Origin: Apostichopus japonicus
Lineage: Eukaryota; Echinodermata; Holothuroidea; Aspidochirotida; Stichopodidae
Length of the DNA stretch: 64,000 nucleotides
Assembly: GCF_037975245.1 (NCBI RefSeq)
Contig: NC_092566.1
Span: forward strand, 17,829,001-17,893,000
Direction of reading: 5' to 3'
Shown here one piece after another: positions 27,201 to 40,648 of this stretch. Position numbers and translations under genes: made by a program. Position 1 is the stretch's first letter. Each line of letters opens with the position of its first letter. Below the pieces are notes generated by a model, which did no database searches, was not told where the DNA came from, and saw only the letters and a list, made by a program, of their open reading frames with translations.

Positions 27201-30200
27201 AGGAGTAGCAAATTTGTTAACGAGGGAGGGTTTAACTAATCAGATAACTAGGAGTAGCAAATTTGTTACCGAGGGAGGGTTTAACTAAACAGATAACTAA
27301 GAGTAGCACATTTGTTACCGAGGGAGGGTTTAACTAATCAGATAACTAGGAGTAGCACATTTGTTACCGAGGGAGGGTTTAACTAATCAGATAACTAGGA
27401 GTAGCACATTTGTTACCGAGGGAGGGTTTAACTAATCAGATAACTAGGAGTAGCAAATTTGTTACCGAGGGAGGGTTTAACTGATCAGATAACTAGATGT
27501 AGCAAATTTGTTACCGAGGGAGGGTTTAACTGATCAGATAACTAGATGTAACAAATTTGTTACCGAGGGAGGGTTTAACTTATCAGATAACTAGGAATAG
27601 CAAATTTGTTACCGAGGGAGGGTTTAACTAATCAGATAACTAGGAGTAGCACATTTGTTACCGAGGGAGGGTTTAACTAATCAGATAACTAGGAGTAGCA
27701 CATTTGTTATGGAGGGAGGATTTAAATAATCAGATAACTAGGAGTAGCACATTTGTTACCGAGGGAGGATTTAACTAATCAGATAACTAGGAATAGCAAA
27801 TTTATTACCAAGGGAGGATTTAACTGATCAAATAACTAGGAATAGCACATTTGTTATGGAGGGAGGATTTAAATAATCAGATAACTAGGAGTAGCACATT
27901 TGTTACCGAGGGAGGATTTAACTAATCAGATAACTAGGAATAGCAAATTTATTACCAAGGGAGGATTTAACTCATCAAATAACTAGGAATAGCACATTTG
28001 TTATGGAGGGAGGATTTAAATAATCAGATAACTAGGAGTAGCACATTTGTTACCGAAGGAGGATTTAACTAATAAGATAACTAGGAGCTGCAAATTTGTT
28101 ACCGAGGGCGGGTTTAATTTATCAGATAACTAGGAGTAGCACATTTGTTACCGAGGGACGATTCAACTTATCAGATAACTTGGAGAAGCAAATTTGTTAC
28201 AGAGGAAGGATTTAACTAATCAGATAACTAGGAGTAGCAAATTTGTTACCGAGGGAGGGTTTAACTGATCAGATAACTAGGAGTAGCAAATTTGTTACCG
28301 AGGGAGGGTTTAACTAATCAGATAACTAGGAATAGCAAATTTGTTATCGAGGGAGGATTTAACTAATCAGATAACTAGGAGTAGCAAATTTGTTACCGAG
28401 GGAGAGTTTAACTGATCAGATAACTAGGAGTAGCAAATTTGTTACCGAGGGAGGGTTTAACTAATCAGATAACTAGGAATAGCAAGTTTGTTATCGAGGG
28501 AGGATTTAACTAATCAGATAACTAGGAGTTACCAGATATGTCTAATGAGTTTGTCTACAGGATTTCAAAGCTTCAATATTTTCTAAGACTCATCACTGCT
28601 TTAAATAGGACAGAAGGAGAGAATGGATTAAACGTACGTCCGAAATCATCGGAATGATGAAAAGATTTAAATAAACAAGTACAGAAAGTTGCAGCAAGAA
28701 AAGTTGGTGACCTGTTTATTCCTACTGTGTCACCTTCATATCTTAATTTTTTGTTGCAAAATCAATATCAATGAGAATGTTCTTGTGAAGGTGTCCTACC
28801 ATAACTATGTTTCTAGTCATAATAATTTTGAAATACCTACACATACTTTATGATTGCAGTGAATTAGTTTGAAGGACTTATAATTGCTACTATACAAAAT
28901 TCATAAGGATGCAATTTATGCAGGGAGCATAGCCTACAAAGGTGCTGTGCAAAATTTGAAAACTATAATAATCCGATTTCTCGGGCAGGTGTTAATACCA
29001 AAGTAACTACGAAAAGAGCTGTAACTTCGCATTCATACAGATTCTAATGTATGTTTTGATTGCCATCCTCCTTCCCCTCACACCCCTTTCCCAAAAAATA
29101 TATAAAAATAATATTTGTGCAAGAGGCCATACACAATGTGTAAAACCCATGGGGTAATGTGGACTGGTTCATTAATTATCGATGATATAAACTGGGGGGC
29201 GGGTGACTGGGGTGGGGGAGTTGGCAGGGACCAGTGGATATTATCATCACTTGTTGACATTCGAATTGGTAACGTTTGGAACTTTGGGTTCAATATTATC
29301 AGCATTTTGTAAATATGATCTTCATTCTCTTCAAGAAATCGACAGGTTGCAGTTGCTGGGAGTATATCGACCACAGCGTCATAAATTTGTGAGCTGTTTT
29401 AAAAAATAAAACAGTCTACTCATCGTCTATGATTTGTTTTCCTTTTACTGTGACAGACAAAAAAAGACCTTTCTTAGATTCCTTTTCTCTACGTTAAAAA
29501 TTGATTCATTCTGTTCTGAGAAATGTCATCATACAGGTCAGTGTGGGTTGGAAGTCATTTTGAATATTTTTCTCTTCGCACCATATATATCGATTAACTT
29601 TGAATTCTGCGTTAAAGGTTTTGCAATATTTGACTGCAATCGTTCTGTTCGATCTGATTCCCTTTAAAGCGACCTGTCGGTTCGACCCAACGGAAGACTG
29701 TGTGACCGAAGGCACCTCACCCTTCATCGCTTCGGTTACCTGTGATCTGCAAGTTGACTGCCCCGGAATAACATTTGGTCGGTTGATTCGTTTTCTTTCT
29801 CAATGTACTAAATCGTAGAAACATAAGAATATTATTCTGACTGTTGTCATAAGAGAGTATTAAAATTTTAAGGCTTTAATGCACTTCACTATTACCATAG
29901 GACAGTGGAGGACCTGAAATATATTCTGGGCATGGTCGAACGTCGGCATGCTTTAACAATGTGTTTATAAATAACAGAGTAGTTTAAAATATCTCTTCTC
30001 TGTCGAGGAACTCGTAACGTCCCCCTGTTTGTACTAGAATGCCCGATAGTTAATAAGAAGGACCTGTTTTTTTTTTTTAATTTTAAATTTCTTTGCCCTT
30101 ATGTTTTATTCCCAATAATACAACATTTATCTCAAATTTGAGTTTATGAAGTGAATACTAGTACAATTCACCTGAATCTAAAAAGCTGCTTTTTTTCATA

Positions 30201-33200
30201 TTTTTTGTATTAGATTCAAATTTTGGTGTAGTTTATCATTGCATATGGACTACCCTATGCAGTGCAGTTCATTACTCTATTAGACTGGTGAAATTTCAGT
30301 TCAAAAAATGCACACCAATAATGAAATGAAAAAAAATTGGAAATGTTGAAATTTGCTCAAAAACTTTGTTTCTCAAAAAAGAAAAGAAAAAAGATCTCTA
30401 GGACTCTATAGCTTATAGGATGATTGTTGTGGGTAAGAAAGACAGATTTTTGAACTCGGTACCGTAGATAATAAAATCAGTTAACATTCTGTTTGTTGTA
30501 AGTATACTGTACATACCAAGATTATTATTTCGTTTTGAAAGTTGAAATTTTTGGTACATTAAAAATTGTTAGAGTTTGATCATGCGTTAAAGTTATTAGC
30601 TAGAATACGAAAAAACATGCCAAAAAAAGGAAAAAACAAAAATAATTAGCTAACATGAAGTGACGCCGTTTGCTGCAAACTTTCTTTTTGAACGGCATTC
30701 ATCTACATGTTTATTGTGGTCATATATATTTTCGTAAAATAATTTAGAAAAAAAAAAACCCAAAATAACTATGAATATTTCCATTTTGTTTCAGATGTGG
30801 CCCTGTCAGATGGCACCGCCGTGGAAACGAGTGATTACACGACAAACGACGGCACTTTCAGCTTTGATATCAACACCAACGATCTATCCTTCGAAGTAGG
30901 TATAGTTGACGACAGCAACGTGGAGAATCACCAGTCTTTCACAGTCGGTGTCAGTATGGTTAATTTTCCAGAAGGATTTGACAATACCGCAGTCCAGTTC
31001 GTGGGCACACAAATAGTTACAATCAAGGACGACGATACGAGTAAGTCAAAATGCACGACACTTTCTTGATGGATACATTATTATGGTATCCTGAAAGAGC
31101 AGCTCTGCACTTCTCTTTACAGGCATGAGCTTTTTCCGCGAATTCTTTTTTTCCTCGGGGACAAAAACTATTATCCTAACACACTGTAGCATACGCAAAC
31201 TGGAGCCTAATCCACAATTGTTGCAAAATTCCGTGATTTTTTTTTACCCCAGGCTTATCCCTGTCTTTAATATAAATCAGTAACAAAAAAACTGAATGAA
31301 ACCCTCCCCCCCCCAACCACCCATTGCAACCCCCCAATAGTTTATATGGACTGAGTAAGGCAACCAGTGCCTGGTCATTCAGTGAGGTTATGGGATCCGT
31401 AGTATAGGAAATACTTCTTCCTAAGAAATTCAAGAGTCTCTAATATTTATTCCCCCGCTTTCTAAGACCTACCAAAGTCACAACAGCTTTACATAAACAA
31501 CGTTATTCCACCTCTTTTTCATAATGATGTTTAGAAAAGCATTGTGTACTATTTCTATGGGGTCATGGGGGGGGGGTCCATGCAGTGGAATAGCTTATTA
31601 CCAATACCCTTTTCTAGTTACACTGAATTGTAGAATGTTCTAAGGAAAATGGATTTAAGTCCTCCCAAACTGAGAGTGCAACATAAAAGTGTGAAAAGTA
31701 TTTCCTTGGCCAACAATAGATGATACTTCTGGTTGTTTTTTTTTCTTTTCTTTTGTGTAGCAACTTGTTCTTTAGATCCAGCATTGCATGATGTCGATGA
31801 GAGTCAATCCGGTACAGTAACGATTGTATGCGATAACCAAGTAGATGATGAGGGTGTCTCCCTCAGTAAGTATACAATTTTCTCTAGTCCACTCATGATA
31901 TCAACGGGATAACTAGTGAGTTAAACACCAAACACAATTATACCACGATGACGAAATAATATCGGAAAAGGAACCACACAATGCTATATGTGTTGTGGAA
32001 TATTACAATCATTCCCTAATATACCATACAAAACTGCTCTGGGGCTTACATGTTTCCATGCAATGGTGGTTATATCTGTTGGGAAACTTTCTCAATTTTA
32101 TGTCTGGCAAGTAGGGACCTTCCTTATTTCTTTGAGATTGTTGCTGAGGTTTAATTAATCGGAGAAAATTTGAGCTCTCAAGACAGTCGTTGTGTATTTA
32201 AGACGTTGATGCATATTCTAATATGCCCATCCTCCAAAAACTAAACAGATAATTTTATGACCCCTCGCACAGCAAATAAAAATAAAACACTCTTATTTAC
32301 AGATCTCTGTTTCACTGATGGTACAGCCGAGGATGGAGTTGATTACGTTAGTACTGATCCGTTCCCGTTCCCAACGGGAACTACCACTTTCTCCGTCGAG
32401 CTGGAGATAGTTGATGATTGCATTATCGAAGATGATGAAACTTTCGATGTTGAGATTTGTGACTTTAGCTTTGAACCAGGATTTTCAGCTACAACTGCAT
32501 TTGAAGCGACAGGCTCAGCACAATGCCAAATCGATGATGATGATTCCGGTATGTATTAGTTACTTACAGTTGGAAGATTTTTGTTTTTTTAAATTGTGTA
32601 ATGATAGTTTTTACAATTCTTGTCCAATTCCTATATAAAATATTCCACACACAATGAGAAAACATGGGGCAAAAGTTCAATACGATGAAACAAAATGCTG
32701 GTTTGTACTGTAAAGAAAGCAACTGTTGGAAAAAAATTACCACCAATCGCCATGGTAACTCTCTGCTTTACTTGGACATGTGCAGTCTGTTTTGTTTCGT
32801 AGTGCTCACCGGTGGTGGCTGTAGTGATGTTACTGTACAAGCATATATACACTGTCGTTATGTCGTACGTTGTTACGCATGCAACAACAGGAGTGTTGGC
32901 TGTAGTGATGTTACTGTACAAGCATATACACACTGTCGTTATGTCCTACGTTGTTACACATGCAACGACAGGAGTGTTGGCTGTAGTGATGTTACTGTAC
33001 AAGCATATACACACTGTCGTTATGTCGTACGTTGTTACACATGCAACAACAGGAGTGTTGGCTGTAGTGATGTTACTGTACAAGCATATATACACTGTCG
33101 TTATGTCGTACGTTGTTACGCATGCAACAACAGGAGTGTTGGCTGTAGTGATGTTACTGTACAAGCATATATACACTGTCGTTATGTCGTACGTTGTTAC

Positions 33201-36200
33201 GCATGCAACAACAGGAGTGTTGGCTGTAGTGATGTTACTGTACAAGCATATACACACTGTCGTTATGTCCTACGTTGTTACACATGCAACAACAGGAGTG
33301 TTGGCTGTATTGATGTTACTGTACAAGCATATACACACTGTCGTTATGTCGTACGTTGTTACGCATGCAACAACAGGAGTGTTGGCTGTATTGATGTTAC
33401 TGTACAAGCATATATACACTGTCGTTATGTCCTACGTTGTTACACATGCAACAACAGGAGTGTTGGCTGTATTGATGTTACTGTACAAGCATATATACAC
33501 TGTCGTTATGTCATACGCTGTTATGCATGCAACAACAGGAGTGTTGGCTGTAGTGATGTTACTGTACAAGCATATACACGCTGTCGTTATGTCGTACGTT
33601 GTTACGCATGCAACAACAGGAGTGGATTAGGCAGAGTGCTACGGGGGTAGTGACAAGCAAGAGAAAGAATAAACTACTGTTCATTAAGGCATAAATGTCC
33701 ATTGTACTTCTTTCATCATATTCTACATTAACCGGAATGTAACAGCTAGTGGCGAAAGCTGCAAACAATATACTCAGTGTAACAAATTTTTGGCAATTTA
33801 TCTTGTCTACGGTACTCTGCTTCAGTACTAAGCAGGCACACTAGCCAAGAATACAGGGAACCATGAAAGAATAATTAATGATTAGAAGTTAAGCTTAAAT
33901 CATGCAGGTGATATAATTATGGAATTGCCAAACTTAAAAATGATAGAATATAGAAAATTCTGGGCTTGATTATGTCAGGTCTGAGTTTTGTACAGCAGGT
34001 ATGATAATCAATGAGAGAGATCCAGTCTGAAGAAGGGTCCGCCATGTGATATAGCCGAAGTATAATTCCGACAGTCAAATTAAGTAACGTCGAACAGCTG
34101 GAACATCCAAGGGACTATACTTTAGTTCCCAGGGATGTAAGTCTTCCGTATTTTTACGGAAATCCGGTTTTCTTAAAATTCCATTCAAGTTTCCACAAAA
34201 TTGTACGAATATCAAAGACACAACGCGGCAAAAATGCCTGGCCCGTTGCAGCAAGCTAACTTCAATTTTCACTCATCGATCAACCAAAATACCATTTCCT
34301 GTTACACATCACATTGCAATGTACAACATTGTGCCATGTGAACATCATTGCGTACGTGCGAACTTCAAATCGCCATAGCTCATTTGTGTCGTTGAAAAAC
34401 CTTGCCTAATTCACATCTTCTTAACTGCTGGTGCTCGACAGAAGTTTCGGAATTAAAGCTTGTGATATTTGTGAGCGGCGGAAATCTATGGGATAGGCAT
34501 ATGATAGTTGATATTCATGATCGCATTCGAATGTGAGACTGTTTTTTATTTCGGAGTTCGCTGCGACGTATTCGTAACTTTGAGCTAGCCTAACATAACG
34601 ATAGTGTGTAAGTAGTCCGAACTCGGAGTAGGATGTATTAGCGCTAATACTTTTGAGCTAGCCTAACATAACGATAGTGTGTTAGTAGTCAGAGGAGTAG
34701 GAGTAGGATGTGTTAGGACGGCATTCACCCGGGGTCTCCGAATAGTTTTCCGTATTTTTTTGGGGGCTGCACTTACATCCCTGAGTTCCCAAATCGATCT
34801 GGTTTGCGTAGTTTGCCCGCTCGCCAATTGTCCCTGTTTGCCCCAATCACCGTCGTTATCTACTTACAACCTTTATAACATGTCTCTGTGACGGTCTTAC
34901 TTTTCCCTCGAAGTCAGCTTATGGACATTTGATTGACCTTTTTTCAATCTGATGAATCTCTCTTACACAGCCGATTGCTCATTTACTCCAGTATCACAAT
35001 GTCTGTTTGAAGAAGATGGCTTCTTTACCATTAGCATCGCATGCTCAAAGGCCACTGACGTAGCCGGTTTCGAGATAGGTAAATACTTTATGCGTAATTT
35101 AGAATTTAAATGAACTATCTGTCACGTACTATACAAGCCTGACTTATTCTTTCGCTTACGGCTTATTGGCAGAACGCAACGTTGGTCTTCTCATTATATG
35201 TTGTTTACTAGAAACTTTAGGTTCTCATGATCACACAGATGTAGTTTTTCCTTGTCAAATTCTCTGCATGCCTTGTTCATTTGACAGGAGTGGCTTCACT
35301 GTTCTAGTTTATGTTGTAATTTGAGTAGGCTGCGTAGGTTACTGAACGTATTAAATTGTTATGAGCTATGGGATGCACTTCATAGAAATGCTCTTTAATA
35401 ATTAGTGCAGTCTCAACATCTTTTAGGAATAAATGTTAGTTATGCGAGAACAAAAATAAAAGTACTTTATAAGTTGAAAACTGTACGATTATTATTGCAA
35501 TTTTTCCGGTTCTTGGCACAAACCCAAATATATGAGAATTCGCTCCATGGTAAATTTGCAGCATTTCAGAGTTTGGAAGAGGGTGATTATGAACCGGGTT
35601 TAAGGAAATATAATATGAAGCATTTATATCCCCCCCCCCTTAAAGAAAATCAACAAGTAAAATACGGGCAGAACCACACCATACTAATTGAAAACAGTTT
35701 TATTGCTGACAAACTGCTCTGGTGTCCCACCACTGGTTTACCTTCGCTTGAAATCATTAATGATCTCTCTACTATCAAAGCAATCTTTTCCTTAATATCA
35801 TATTCTTATAATGTTTTCCATTCTCATAAGTATGTTTTTTTTTAAATTTTTTTTAATGTTTTTAGGAATTCAAGGTTTTGAGTTAGATGCGGAATCAACT
35901 TCTGATTATGTGGTTCCCAGTCCACGTATCGAGATACCAGTCCAGACTTTGGAATTCACGACATTGATCGAGATCGTCGACGATAACGAGCAAGAAGAAG
36001 ACGAAGAATTTTATGTGATGTTTGGCAGTACTTTTGAGCCAGAACGTTTTCCAAGAATGGGGGTTTTTAGTTTGCTGCCACCCGTTACATTCACGTTGAC
36101 AATAAAGGATAATGATGGTAAGGCTGCACATATTTTTTTTCTTCTTTTTTTTTTTTCTTTTTTTTTCCATCATTATCTTAAACATAGTCATGAATACAAA

Positions 36201-39200
36201 ATTTGACAGTGATTGTTTAAAGAAAGATGGGTTTTCTTTCAGAGGTATTGCCTCTAAGATTGTCAATATTGTTTTGCTTTTGAACTCTCAGAGGTTTTAT
36301 GATAGATGTGCGAGTGTATTCCATGGAACGGCCCTGTGCCGACTATGAAACGTTTTGTATAGTAACTACGAACACCGGCCTACATAAACGTACCAGTGAA
36401 GGGTTCCTATTAACTTCTATACCAGTAGAGAATAGAAAGCAACCGATAGTATACAAATAATGAATGGTTATGAGTGCAATAGTGCAAATATTTCATGAGT
36501 TGAAATATGGAATGTTCCATTCAACGAGGCGCAGCCAAGTTGAGTGGAACAAATTAGATCTTTCAAAGAATGAAATATTTGCACGATTGCACGAATGGAA
36601 ACCATTCATTATTTGTTTTATACAACACATTCAAATTTGGATATAATTGGATGTAAAATGCACTCATGCAACAGATTTTTTTGAACAGACAGGTTCTCTG
36701 CTCTCTTACCATTGAAAAAAGTGCTATCAAAAAAGTATAACCCATGGTTCTATTTCATCGGGTGGAATAGAGCGGATTTTGCATGCAATCGACGAGCAAT
36801 TGACCAATCGAATGGCCGGAATATAATAAGGTGTTGTATAAAATGATATAGACAATGATATCAGTACGTGACCGACAGGTCGGTCGAGTCCACCGGGGTT
36901 ATCGTTAGCGAACAGGTCTTACATACTTAGTTTGAAGGCGAATATCTCGAAAAAAGGAAGAAGGCTTAAAAGCTTGAACTGCACTCAAAATTGCCCATCG
37001 ACTTAATCACACCCGTGAATCATTTCCTGTGATACTATTAGTATTCGATCGGTTGTTTGAGTTAGGGTTATCGTAAACAAACAGATCTTGTGTACTAAGT
37101 TTGAAGGGGAATATCTCAAAAAGGATGTAGGCACAAAAACTTTAACTGCACTCAAATCAGAAAATACACAGGAATGCAGTCTTTGCCAAGCTAACAGTTG
37201 ATACAGGCCCATGTAATCGCTGTTCGGGAAAGACGCACAAATTTGAACATACATTTTCAGTGACATTTTAAGTGAACCGATCACAACGCACTTTTATTGG
37301 TGTCGCTTGGACACAGATTCTGTCAAATGGATTATTAAAGAGGTGAAGAATGCACTTTCTTTAAAAAAAAAAAAGACATGAAAATTGGGAGTAAAAAAAA
37401 ACCTAAAAAAAACCATGGAAACAGGAAGGAAGAAATAATCTTGAAAATTTGAAACCGTGTATGTAAAATAAGCTGTTTTGTCTTAATATCCCGTACTACA
37501 GTGGCAACAACCCAAAGCCCTCTGACAACCATGGGATCCACTGCACCATCAGAAGAAACCACACAGGCTACGACAGAGCAAACGACGAACTCAGAACAGC
37601 CTACCACTGACCAGACTACCGATCAAACCACACCCGCTGGTAAGCCTAGCCTAGCAAACTTCCTAGCCTAGCCTAGCAAACTTCCACGGATGATCAATTT
37701 ATGTGATATCAGTAAAATTATCAGGGATGTGCCCAGGATTTCCTGAGTGCCAGGTAAACTGATCGCCATCCTGGGGGAGAGGTCTAGGGGGGTGCCCCTC
37801 CCCTTTGAGAATCAATTTTTGAGGGTGCTCAGATGCCAAATGCTGGCACTTGTGTAGCTTTTTAAGCACATACATTTTAGTCAAATATGTTACGTACCTG
37901 GTAAAAGTTATTAGTTTGTTTCTAAGAGATTTTACAAGGGACCGATTGAGAGCCGTAAGTAATGTTTCTCGCATGCGTTACTGATGCATTATTAGTCTGT
38001 ATGATTTGGCATAGGCTAAGCCCAATTTATGTTGAATATATTGTTAGGAATGTCAGGTTTTTAGATGTTGGGCGGGATTCACTATTTTTAAGACAGTGCT
38101 GGGCGGTAATTTTTAGTGCTGGGCGGGGCCGCCCAACGTGGGCACATCCCTGAATTATGTTAAACTATGTACCATGTCATTGAAGAGGTTTGTGAAATAT
38201 TTTAGTTTGATGATACCTCATTTGGCATTTTTAAAGGTTCATCATAAAAGGGTCATCAGTATTGGCCACAAATATGCTAGAATAGTTCAAATAATGGTCA
38301 TCTCATACCCCAACTTCAACAAGCTTCAAACTATTCCCTTGAGACTTTTTTTTTAAATTTATGTAGCTTTTTCTCACCAAGGCATTTTCTTTCTCCTCTA
38401 ATATGGAGACCAGAAAAAAAAAATCTGAAGTTTTCAATAGCTCTTTTGGAAGGATTCTGGCCGACTGTCAAAATTTTTGGCAATACAATACAGTGAAATG
38501 AGTTAAATTAAACAATGATATTTCACTTTCTTCAAGGAGGAAAATTTGCTTGGAAGAGTGCCGTAAAATGTCTTGAAGACGTCTGAGTCTTGAGTGTGAC
38601 CATTATTTGAATTTCTAGCCTATTTGGGAGGCATTTCTGGGTGTGACCATGATATGAATTTATATCTTATTTGGGAGGCATACTTGTGATTTTTGATTAC
38701 AAAGCACAAACCATTGTATGGTTCAGTCTATCACAGACTAGGGCTGGGAGGGCAATTCATGGTACGCAATTCTATATTTTGTCCGGGGATACTATTAGTA
38801 AAGATTATTTATCATCATATCGATAATTAGTACTCCATGCTACTTTCTTTGTGATATTAGAGTTGCTTGAGATATCTCAGGCAGTTTTTGTAAATTTGAT
38901 CAAGTTTATATTGATCAAATACAAACTTAACCACGATTCCATGCTTCGTGTAAACAACGTCCGTACGTACCAGTCCGTCCCAGCAAAATGTTTCAAACAC
39001 ATCCTTCCAGGCGTTTCAAACCAATGTTAACTTGTCGTGCTATGTGGGCATCGACCAGATGTGTGTATTTATTGAATGAGCCACTGCAAGCTTTTTTTCG
39101 GATTTTCCGTATAGATTACCATACACAAGAGCAGCAGGATAGGAACCTACCCTTCGAACCACAACCCTGCCAACTGGAATGTCTGGGCCAGCATATGGAG

Positions 39201-40176
39201 TGCATGGCAGTAGAGGGTATAGCCACGTGCAACTGTACTGAAGGATATGAACTTGTCAATGCCGAAGTCTGTCAAGGTTAGACATCAAATTATATTTTTC
39301 AAGGGCAATATGTGCTGTTGCTAGTAGGCGTCCCATTGCGTTTCACGAGGGTCGTTCTCTCTCTCCATCACGCTCCACAGTATTGATAGACACCTCTCAA
39401 GTTACTGGGTACGTAGTTTCATAGATCGGATTGAGAGTTTCACTGTTATACTGTCAGCACGCTGCATACTGTCGATGTTGATTGTAGTCACTCTCTCTGC
39501 TTGAAAAGACATTTTCGTCAGTTGTCTTTTTTATGTTGATAGATGGGCTGGTGAAATGCCAAAAGATTTTCACTTGTTAAAGAAAGGCTTTGAGGTTTGA
39601 CTGATGGTGGAAAACAGCTGCTGTCAGTCCAGGATGTTGTTATTTCGATATAAACACTTTCAATCTCTGAGAAATGAGTCTGTAAACAGCTGAGTTGATA
39701 TTCTATGAAGGTGTCTCTGTTTTAGACTATGTAGACGATTAGGTCAGAACCTTTGATGCAACACAATTCTGTGAATTGCATCGCCCTCAAAGGACATTAC
39801 AAGTTTACCAAGGACAAATGGTATTGAATGTCATGCACGGGGTGCTCTGCTGGTTGTTATATGCGGCTTAAGAGAGCGTGTTTCGGTTGAGATAATAGAA
39901 TATATATAATTATGCATTAGCATTATGTTCTGCATGGAGGACCTAACTTCATCATGAATTTAGCCTTAGAGTACCATGCCAGTCATTTAGCATAATTATT
40001 TTAAAGGTGAACATACAGTATCTTAGGAGCGAGAATTATGAGCTGTAGAAAGATTGTCAGTTCTCTAGTATCTCTCTATACTTGGAGTATGACATATATC
40101 CCAGACTAACATTCTGTCTAAAGTCATTCTTTAAAGCTTTGTAGGTCTACAATGTTAACATTAATGTACAAAGAAT

Positions 40177-40230
<54 letters not shown>

Positions 40231-40604
40231 AAAAATAAAAAATAAATGAAAATAAAACATAAATAAAAAAAGTAATAAATAAATAAATAAAATAAATAAA
40301 AAAATAAAAAAAATAAATAAAAAAAACATTGATGTACACAGAGGAGGACGGAGCCGCTAGATATCACCGCAGGTCAAAAGTAAACCATTTTAACCTCCGA
40401 GTTATGGGCTTCATTACTGAAACCGAGAGACAATAGTTTTGTCAGTCTAGTAAGAAGCAGAGAAGGATAGTGATACTCTTGAACAGTATCAAAGTCTGAT
40501 AGTAATGATATGATGGTTACGTGATGGTAGGGAACATCAGGTCTCGACTATTTGTGAGGCGTTAAGCTGAGTGGTTTGCTTGTGAGCTGGCAAGGAATGA
40601 GACA

Positions 40605-40648
<44 letters not shown>

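Larger units (their letters stand above)
24513..33978 (+). repeat. Tandem segmental duplication, unit 3
   Basis: Third unit. Exons 1-3 match unit 2; exons 4-6 and the tail are diverged from both others. It ends at CAG 33976-33978, after which unique sequence gtctgag starts. It lacks the TTAA element in its tail. Confidence 0.85.

Noticed and set aside
6735-28528. CRISPR-like regularly spaced repeats
   Set aside because: The 49-bp arrays are contiguous tandem repeats with no unique spacers, in a eukaryotic intron.
32664-33650. 328-codon open frame
   Set aside because: Same 81-bp minisatellite in unit 3.
35405-35845. 146-codon open frame in a Calx-beta intron
   Set aside because: No domain, no splice phase match, and it would disrupt the Calx-beta domain.
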